Shown: piece by piece, positions 51,080 to 56,438 of the stretch
How positions within the stretch are numbered: the first letter of the stretch is position 1
Layout: the number at the start of each line of letters is the position of its first letter
Origin: CAMFTQ01 sp051881615
GTDB lineage: Bacteria; Bacillota; Clostridia; Oscillospirales; Acutalibacteraceae
Length of the DNA: 64,000 bases
Reading direction: 5' to 3'
Assembly: GCA_051881615.1 (NCBI GenBank)
Contig: JBJEQF010000013.1
Span: 62,001-126,000 of the forward strand
The notes under the pieces: model-generated
The model's input: the letters and a program-made list of their open reading frames with translations, nothing else
The model's database searches: none
What the model was told of the DNA's origin: nothing
Position numbers and translations under genes: made by a program

Positions 51080-52732
51080 ATGGCTGTTGAAAAAGAAAAA
51101 ATTAATGCAGAAGTCATTTCTGTTCTTCCAAATAAAGTTAAAATCGTGGTCGATAAGTTAGAGGACTTTCAGCTTCCTTCCGAGAAATTAAAAGTTGGCT
51201 CTTATGTAAGAATATCCGATAGCGATGATGCTGTTATGCTTGCAATAATAGAAAACTACTCAATCGAGAGTATTATAAATTCAGAGGGTGAACCTGATAG
51301 AAGATATATATTAGAAGCTAATCCTTTAGGAATATTACGAGATGGTGACTTTGAGCGTGGTGGAGATACCATTGCAATACCGCCCAAAGACGTAAAACCA
51401 GCCACACGAGCTGATATTGATGCTATTTATACTCAATCAATAGCAGACAAGGAAAAGTTTGTATTTGCAAATCTATCTACAAATCCTGATATCCCTGTGC
51501 CGGTAAATGGAAATAGGTTTTTTAACAAACATATTGCCATAGTAGGTTCTACAGGATCTGGAAAATCCCATACTGTGGCAAAAATCATTCAATCTGCATT
51601 GTCAGTAAAAGAAGGAACATATGAAGGATTGAACAACTCTCATATTATCATTTTTGATATTCATTCGGAATATAGAACTGCTTTCCCCAATGCAAATTAT
51701 CTTGATGTAGCGGATATAGTATTACCTTATTGGTTGCTAAACAGTGAGGAATTACAGGAGTTGTTTTTGGATACAGAAGCAAATGATCATAATCAGAGAA
51801 ATGTATTCAAAGAAGCTGTCATTACTAGTAAAACCAATCATTTCAAAGGCTCTCACGAGAAGAAAGATAGAATTAATTTTGACAGTCCTATTCTCTTTAA
51901 TATTAAAGACGTGTTGTCGTTTTCACAAGAGAAGAATAATGAAATGATTCAAGGAAAAACTGGTCCGAAGCAAGGTCCTTTGAATGGCAAACTCTCAAAT
52001 TTTATTAGTCGTTTAGAGAACAGAATAAATGATAAAAGACTGACGTTTTTATTAGGAGATAAAGTACAGAACACAACTTTTGAGGATACCATCAAACAAT
52101 TTATTGGCTATGGTGAATCAAAATCAAATATAACAATTATTGATTTAAGCGGTGTCCCATTTGAAGTATTAAGTATCACTGTATCACTTATATCAAGGCT
52201 ATTGTTTGAATTTGGATATTACTACAAAAGATTAAGACATCAGGATAACCCAAATGAAACAGTAAATAATGATACTCCATTCCTATTAGTTTATGAAGAA
52301 GCTCATAAATATGTTCCTAACAGTGATTTGGTAAAATACCGTGCTTCGAGAGAGTCTATTGAACGAATCGCAAAAGAAGGAAGAAAGTACGGAATAACCT
52401 TGCTGCTGGCAAGTCAACGTCCTTCTGAAATTTCAGAAACGATATTCTCTCAGTGCAACAACTTCATTACAATGAGATTAACAAATCCCAATGATCAAAA
52501 TTATGTAAAAAGGCTATTACCGGATACTATGGGACAGCTGATAGATAAAATGCCCACTCTTAAATCTGGGGAATGTCTTCTAATTGGTGATGCGGTTGTA
52601 TTGCCTTCAATTGTAAAAATAGAAGAGTGTAACCCAAAACCTTCCTCCAATGATATTCCCTATTTAGAGTTATGGAAACAAGAATGGATCGATCTTGATG
52701 TTCAAGCTATTGTGGATAATTGGAGGCAGTAA
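51080..52732 (+). CDS. HerA/FtsK-like ATPase (DUF87)
   Basis: 550 residues, AGGAGG before the ATG, 15 bp after the nuclease gene. N-terminal HAS-barrel (about 1-110), Walker A GSTGSGKSHT (156-165), the HerA-specific DIHSEYRTAF (193-202), Walker B FLLVYEEAHKYVP (401-413), sensor LLLASQRPSEIS (441-452) and QCNNFITMRLTNPNDQNYV. HerA forms a hexameric DNA-translocating motor; in defence loci it assembles with DUF4297, SIR2 or other nucleases. It is intact and no NurA gene is nearby, so the partner is most likely the preceding protein. Confidence 0.88.
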   Translation: MAVEKEKINAEVISVLPNKVKIVVDKLEDFQLPSEKLKVGSYVRISDSDDAVMLAIIENYSIESIINSEGEPDRRYILEANPLGILRDGDFERGGDTIAIPPKDVKPATRADIDAIYTQSIADKEKFVFANLSTNPDIPVPVNGNRFFNKHIAIVGSTGSGKSHTVAKIIQSALSVKEGTYEGLNNSHIIIFDIHSEYRTAFPNANYLDVADIVLPYWLLNSEELQELFLDTEANDHNQRNVFKEAVITSKTNHFKGSHEKKDRINFDSPILFNIKDVLSFSQEKNNEMIQGKTGPKQGPLNGKLSNFISRLENRINDKRLTFLLGDKVQNTTFEDTIKQFIGYGESKSNITIIDLSGVPFEVLSITVSLISRLLFEFGYYYKRLRHQDNPNETVNNDTPFLLVYEEAHKYVPNSDLVKYRASRESIERIAKEGRKYGITLLLASQRPSEISETIFSQCNNFITMRLTNPNDQNYVKRLLPDTMGQLIDKMPTLKSGECLLIGDAVVLPSIVKIEECNPKPSSNDIPYLELWKQEWIDLDVQAIVDNWRQ

Positions 52733-52759
52733 AACGACTGCACCATAAGATACAGACAT

Positions 52760-52890
52760 TTAATAGACATAGTTTGTGAATAATATATAGACATAAACTC
52801 GCAATTGCGCTCTCTATACCTACAATAATATTCTCCAGACCGAGCATCTTCGCTGCACATCACAGAGAATAACTCCTTGATAACAATTGA
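52760..52890 (-). pseudogene. C-terminal fragment of an unidentified gene (copy 1)
   Basis: On the minus strand the sequence reads, with one single-base frame shift, SVNCYQGVIL..., then KMLGLENIIVGIESAIASL. The DNA and protein align with the 3' end of the broken gene at 53756-54174, which reads KMLGLKNCLVGMAREIVFE at the same place. The rest of the gene is absent. It fills the gap between the HerA gene and the next nuclease gene. Confidence 0.5.
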
Positions 52891-52903
52891 CGGAGGTATG
52901 AAA

Positions 52904-53656
52904 ATGGATATTGAAAGAACAAAACAGATTAAGTTCCTTTTATTAAGATGCAAATCTTTAAAAGAAAATATGATAAGAACTCTTAACGATAGTTCAACAA
53001 GTGTTACAGGAAGGTACTCATCGTTTAAAACATATGCCGAAGAATATAGTCATTTAGCCTATGAAGTTAACAAAGTGATCGACTTGTCTAAAGAAAGAAT
53101 TTTGCTTTACGATGTAAATAAGATGAAAGGGTGGGCTGATTCAGTTTGGCCGCAACAAAAAGAAATCATTGACAGTCTTGTTGTATATACAGACACCCTT
53201 ATTGCTTTCTTGGAAAAAGAAATTGATTTTATAGATGATGAATATACCAATTTGGAAAATTTTATAAAGAACAAATTACGAAGCTCTCTTTTTACTCAAC
53301 CGGAAAAAGAAAAAGAAGTACAAAATACTATTGAAGCTCTATTCATCGGTAAAGGGTGGAATAAAGGCATAGATTATGATAGAGAAACCGGTAAATTTGA
53401 GTTTTCAGGTAAAGAGTACATACCAGATTTTATAGTTCCAAAGCTTAATTTGTGTATAGAAGTAAAACTGTTAAAGGAGGGCAGAAAATCAAAAGTGATC
53501 GAAGAGATCAATGCCGATATAACAGCTTATAGTAAGGAATATAAGCGGCAGATATATGTTATATATGATCTCGGAGTCATACGTGATGAAGTAGAATTCA
53601 AACGAGATATAGAAAATGCCAAAGATGATATCAAAGTGATAATTATAAAGCATTAA
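52904..53656 (+). CDS. PD-(D/E)XK nuclease-domain protein with N-terminal coiled coil
   Basis: 250 residues from ATG 52904, seven bases after GGAGG; an ATG two codons earlier is too close to that site. Residues 1-130 are helical and charged. The C-terminal domain has KGWNKGIDYDRETGKFEFS, YIPDFIVPKLNLCIEVKLL (Asp175, Glu186-x-Lys188) and a following helix with DITAYSKEYKRQIYVIYDL, the order of a restriction-endonuclease-like fold. It may be a third effector of the defence locus or an independent gene; 171 bp and a decayed minus-strand fragment separate it from herA. No own promoter is obvious. Confidence 0.72.
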   Translation: MDIERTKQIKFLLLRCKSLKENMIRTLNDSSTSVTGRYSSFKTYAEEYSHLAYEVNKVIDLSKERILLYDVNKMKGWADSVWPQQKEIIDSLVVYTDTLIAFLEKEIDFIDDEYTNLENFIKNKLRSSLFTQPEKEKEVQNTIEALFIGKGWNKGIDYDRETGKFEFSGKEYIPDFIVPKLNLCIEVKLLKEGRKSKVIEEINADITAYSKEYKRQIYVIYDLGVIRDEVEFKRDIENAKDDIKVIIIKH

Positions 53657-53668
53657 AAACCTAAGTTA

Positions 53669-53691
53669 GTTATGGACATTTTGTCCATAAC
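53669..53691. terminator. Hairpin after the nuclease gene
   Basis: GTTATGGAC-ATTTT-GTCCATAAC, nine-bp perfect stem, 12 bp past the stop; no T run, so terminator function is uncertain. Confidence 0.45.
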
Positions 53692-53755
53692 CTGAAATGC
53701 CATGATAATACCTGAATAAATAAACAGCTGTACCCAAAGGCACAGCCGTCCAATC

Positions 53756-54174
53756 TCAAATATAAGCCATACACTCAAACACGATCTCCCTTGCCATACC
53801 CACTAAGCAATTTTTAAGGCCGAGCATTTTATCGGTATCTCCGCTAAGTACAGCTTTCTAATTGCAACTGTCGGAGCTCTTCCAACGCTCCACCTAACGA
53901 GAGATAACTTTGCTGACTTTCAGTTCCAGATCATCAAGGTACTGTACGATCTTCCCCTCATTGACGAGCCTATGAAACCTATCGGGGGGTACTTGCTGTC
54001 AGAGAAATGAAGATGAAACCTGATGTAGTCGGTGTGGTATGTTTTATGCTCCTCGGCAAGTGTATTAACAGTCATCGTGTTAGTGTCCAGTCTCCATATA
54101 GGCACATTCTTTCTTTTCTGATGGCAGTATGCCGCCTGTTCACCCTTATATCTGCTCATAAATTTATCATCCAT
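53756..54174 (-). pseudogene. Broken gene of an unidentified mobile-element family (copy 2)
   Basis: From ATG 54174 the frame reads MDDKFMSRYKGEQAAYCHQK, VPIWRLDTNTMTVNTLAEEH and YIRFHLHFSDSKYPP. At a run of six C a frame shift is needed to continue as DRFHRLVNEGKIVQYLDDLE and KVSKVISR, then TAG, VERWKSSDSCN, TAG, KAVLSGDTDKMLGLKNCLVG and MAREIVFECMAYI before a final TGA. So one frameshift and two stops break a protein of about 135 residues. It may belong to the small TnpV-like proteins of clostridial transposons, but I am not sure. Confidence 0.6.
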
Positions 54175-54636
54175 ATCATAATATTATACAAGGATATATC
54201 GGATATTTTATCCGCTTAGATGTCTAAAAGTTAGTAAAATGCTATAAACGGATTTTTGTAAATTGTGCTAAAATAGCGTAAATTAGGGTAATTTTAATAC
54301 TGCTAAAAGAGCCGAAAAACGCCCTGAGATTTTCAATTATCATCCGTTTAATAATTTCTTATTTATTGTGACATTCATTTTTTCGCTGTGTTTTTCAAAA
54401 GCTTTGTATTTTTAGATGTTATCTGAGTTTGCTGTGCAGGATTCTCTGATTTTCCTGAAATCCGAGTTTAATTCAACAACATCCCAGATTGAGAGCACAA
54501 TGCTGATTGCGGCAATCGATGTCCAGCTTACTGACTTAAATACCAGTAAATTAAAGGCTATGATTATTGAACTGCCCCAAGTCATGCAGACAGCACAAAA
54601 AAGCAGGTCTATGGTAGAACATTAAATTTATGCAAT

Positions 54637-54677
54637 AAACTGATTCCGTTTTTCTAACGGGGTCAGTTTTGTTTTTG
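54637..54677 (+). terminator. Orphan terminator
   Basis: AAACTGATTCCGTT paired with AACGGGGTCAGTTTT around a short loop, then GTTTTTGTTTG. It follows the 54416-54625 frame. Confidence 0.6.
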
Positions 54678-55182
54678 TTTGAATACGATATTGTCCATTT
54701 TTTACGGACTTGTTCATATTGCTACAGCTATTGCTGAGATTAAAAATTTTGAACCTACTGCGAGTAAATATTTCTTTTTCATTTTGAATTTCTCCTTTGT
54801 GTTTTTGTTTGTTTCTTTATTGTGTCTATGTCATAACAAACCGACTGTGACAAGATACGGACAAAATCAAAGAAATTTTAAATTTTTTCAAAAATTCTTT
54901 GAAAACATAAAATTGCCAAGCAAATCTAAAATTTACTTAGCAAATTGTAAATATTTCTGTTCTTCATCTTTTCGGATTTTAAGAGAATTTCTAAAGTATT
55001 TCGCATAGTTTTAATGATTTTATAATAAAATCAACTTATATTCGCATAAATTCTTCTGATTTTCTTCTAATTTATTCTTTTGCACTTTTTAGTTGAAAAT
55101 ACTTAGCCATCTCTTTTTAACTTTTCAGTTCAACAAAAAATTCAAGTATTTTTATAGACTGCTTTCTTCACTTTATCTTGGG

Positions 55183-55270
55183 TGGTTACTAGGGTGGCAA
55201 CTTGGGTGGTGACTTGTAGGGTATCTTGTGGGGTGACTTGCAGGGTATCTCGTGGGGTGACTTGCAGGGT
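55183..55270 (-). repeat. Short tandem repeat encoding LQVTPxDT / VTTQV units (gene remnant)
   Basis: About 4-5 imperfect copies of a 15-24 bp unit (plus strand GGGGTGACTTGCAGGGTATCT). On the minus strand it reads LQVTPRDTLQVTPQDTLQVT then TQVATLVTTQDKV. QVTPQVTPQ-type repeats are typical of the linker in AlbA_2/RecG-like ATP-binding transcription regulators. No such domain is intact around it, so this is probably a remnant of one. Confidence 0.5.
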
Positions 55271-55451
55271 GGTACTTATTTCTATCATATAACTGTAAAG
55301 TATTGTTTTAAAAAACATCTCACTCGTGCAAATTCCCACTTTACATATCCTTTCAGGTCAAGCAATACACCTGCAAATCTCATTGATTTTTTCGGATTTC
55401 GCAGTTGTATCATCATATAATTATTATTGGTGTCAGGTTTTATAAAAATAT

Positions 55452-55487
55452 CCCCGAAAGGCAGAGGATGATTTCTGCCTTTCGGGG
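55452..55487 (-). terminator. Terminator of the spore-protein gene
   Basis: CCCCGAAAGGCAG / CTGCCTTTCGGGG, 13-bp perfect stem, 10-nt loop; on the minus strand followed by ATATTTTTATA. Confidence 0.85.
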
Positions 55488-55539
55488 AGTGATGTTTATT
55501 ATTCAATTAAGTCTAAAAAATGCGATAGGCAAGCCGTTT

Positions 55540-55800
55540 TTAATAGGTTACTCTTACCTGATATGTAACCTCCTGACGGTGTCCTTCAACATTGCGGTTA
55601 TTGCGTATGTAAGACTTATTTCGTACGGGTAACATCTTTTTAACCATCTGACCGCCTACAGAGCCTGCCTGACGGCTTGTTAAGTCGCCGTTGTAGCCCT
55701 GCTTGAGGTTTACGCCTACTTCGCTTGCGCACTCCATCTTAAATCTTTCCATAGCTTCCTTAGCTTCGGGAATGTTTAACTGATTGTTGTTGCTTGACAT
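55540..55800 (-). CDS. Alpha/beta-type small acid-soluble spore protein
   Basis: 86 residues starting at ATG 55800 behind AAGGAG. The SASP signature is clear: PEAKEAMERFKMECASEVGV (11-30), YNGDLTSRQAGSVGGQMVKK (36-55), with the germination-protease region around the conserved Glu. These proteins coat spore DNA and protect it from UV and heat. Odd point: after GGQMVKKM the family usually ends within 5-12 residues, but here a basic 30-residue tail (NKSYIRNNRNVEGHRQEV and on) follows, perhaps after a frame shift or a lost stop. Expressed in the forespore; no sigma-G promoter could be placed with confidence. Confidence 0.9.
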   Translation of the reverse strand: MSSNNNQLNIPEAKEAMERFKMECASEVGVNLKQGYNGDLTSRQAGSVGGQMVKKMLPVRNKSYIRNNRNVEGHRQEVTYQVRVTY

Positions 55801-55953
55801 AGCTTTTTTCTCCTTATATTTTTTACTTGTTTTTAAAATAAATCTATATTAAGCAAGAAAAATTAAAGCAAGCTTTCAGATTTATTAACCTGAATGTCTA
55901 AAAGGATATTGCTTTAATCACCTTGCAAGTATATTTTATGAACAAGCAGCCTT

Positions 55954-55986
55954 AATATAGCAAGAAAGTTTTGCTATATTTTTTGC
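55954..55986 (+). terminator. Orphan plus-strand terminator
   Basis: AATATAGCAA / TTGCTATATT perfect 10-bp stem with a 7-nt loop and TTTT tail. No plus-strand gene precedes it, so it may be left from a lost gene. Confidence 0.55.
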
Positions 55987-56021
55987 TATGTCAAAATGAT
56001 TTATGATGAGAAGTTTAATCT

Positions 56022-56125
56022 GTTTTTGGAAATGTTTTCATTTTTTAAGATAAACGTTACGCACCATACCTTAAAAACCAAGAAAAACGTTACGCATTAA
56101 AAAATACGCAAGATAATAAGCAAGA
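56022..56125. repeat. Direct repeat, copy B
   Basis: TTTTTGGAAATGTTTTCA, then AAGATAAACGTTAC (56047) and AAGAAAAACGTTAC (56080), again 33 bp apart, followed by GCATTAAAAAATACGCAAG and AATAAGCAAG. Same order as copy A (40040-40155), 16 kb away, direct orientation. Confidence 0.8.
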
Positions 56126-56229
56126 TATTAAATATTTTTCAAATAACGCTCTTTTACAGAAAATTGAGCCTAAAACAAGGTCGGGTATTCAAACCGAATT
56201 ACCCAAAACACTCCTGCACTTCGTGCCGC

Positions 56230-56275
56230 CTTTCTCTGAAAGTGAAAACCCTCTTGTCATATTCGCTGATATTTT
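56230..56275. repeat. Degenerate copy of the palindromic intergenic element
   Basis: CTTTCTCTGAAAGTGAAAAC and CCTCTTGTCATATTCGCTGA align with the middle of the element at 14197-14240, with scattered changes. The CCCCT/AGGGG outer arms are lost. The 55801-56438 gap otherwise holds copy B, an orphan terminator and the terminator below. Confidence 0.55.
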
Positions 56276-56369
56276 TCTGACCTAAACTTCACTCTTACAC
56301 AGCGGATGTGGCTTTTTGTATTTACAAAATAATTGATACACAACACTTGCAACAAAACCCAAAAACTAA

Positions 56370-56396
56370 GGAGTACCGTCCTAAGAACGGTACTCC
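56370..56396 (-). terminator. Terminator of the Sas6-like gene; repeated stem
   Basis: GGAGTACCGT / ACGGTACTCC with 7-nt loop; on the minus strand followed by TTAGTTTTTGG. Related in stem and flanks to 2973-3004. Confidence 0.8.
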
Positions 56397-56438
56397 CATT
56401 TGATTATTACTTATTTTACGTGATAATTGTAACTGCGG

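Larger units (their letters stand above)
54220..55450. other. AT-rich degraded region
   Basis: No convincing intact gene. A 69-codon frame at 54416-54625 (MLSEFAVQDSLIFLKSEF...) has no ribosome binding site, but a T-tailed terminator hairpin follows it, so it could be the end of a lost gene. The rest is very AT-rich with scattered stops, apart from the tandem repeat and hairpins listed separately. Confidence 0.4.
38200..56125. mobile_element. Accessory island (inferred): serine recombinase to distal direct repeat
   Basis: Between lysC and the amylosome gene lies a block with a large serine recombinase at one end, plasmid/ICE-type genes (ribbon-helix-helix, RepA-like ATPase), several broken genes, a defence operon and a duplicated ~100-bp block. 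Codon use in 42.5-53.7 kb is visibly more AT-rich than the flanks. Boundaries are inferred: the left from the lysC terminators, the right from the second repeat copy. The spore-protein gene at 55.5 kb may be host DNA inside these limits. Conjugation genes are missing, so the element is probably a remnant or a mobilised island. Confidence 0.5.

Noticed and set aside
45240..53656. Defence locus as BREX, DISARM or classical type I restriction
   Set aside because: No pglZ, brxC or brxL (BREX), no drmA, drmB or drmC (DISARM) and no hsdR helicase or hsdS (type I) were found; the methylases are of the Eco57I/TaqI kind.
54679..55008. 109-codon plus-strand open frame
   Set aside because: Very Phe/Lys/Asn-rich low-complexity translation of AT-rich DNA, no ribosome binding site, no recognisable motif.
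55183..55270. Regular GGGGTGACTTGCAGGGTATCT repeats as a CRISPR array
   Set aside because: Units are contiguous and of uneven length with no unique spacers, and they translate into a known type of Thr/Pro/Gln linker; no cas genes are present anywhere in the window.
38200..56125. Prophage
   Set aside because: No capsid, terminase, portal, tail or lysis genes; only recombinase, replication-type, defence and decayed genes are present.
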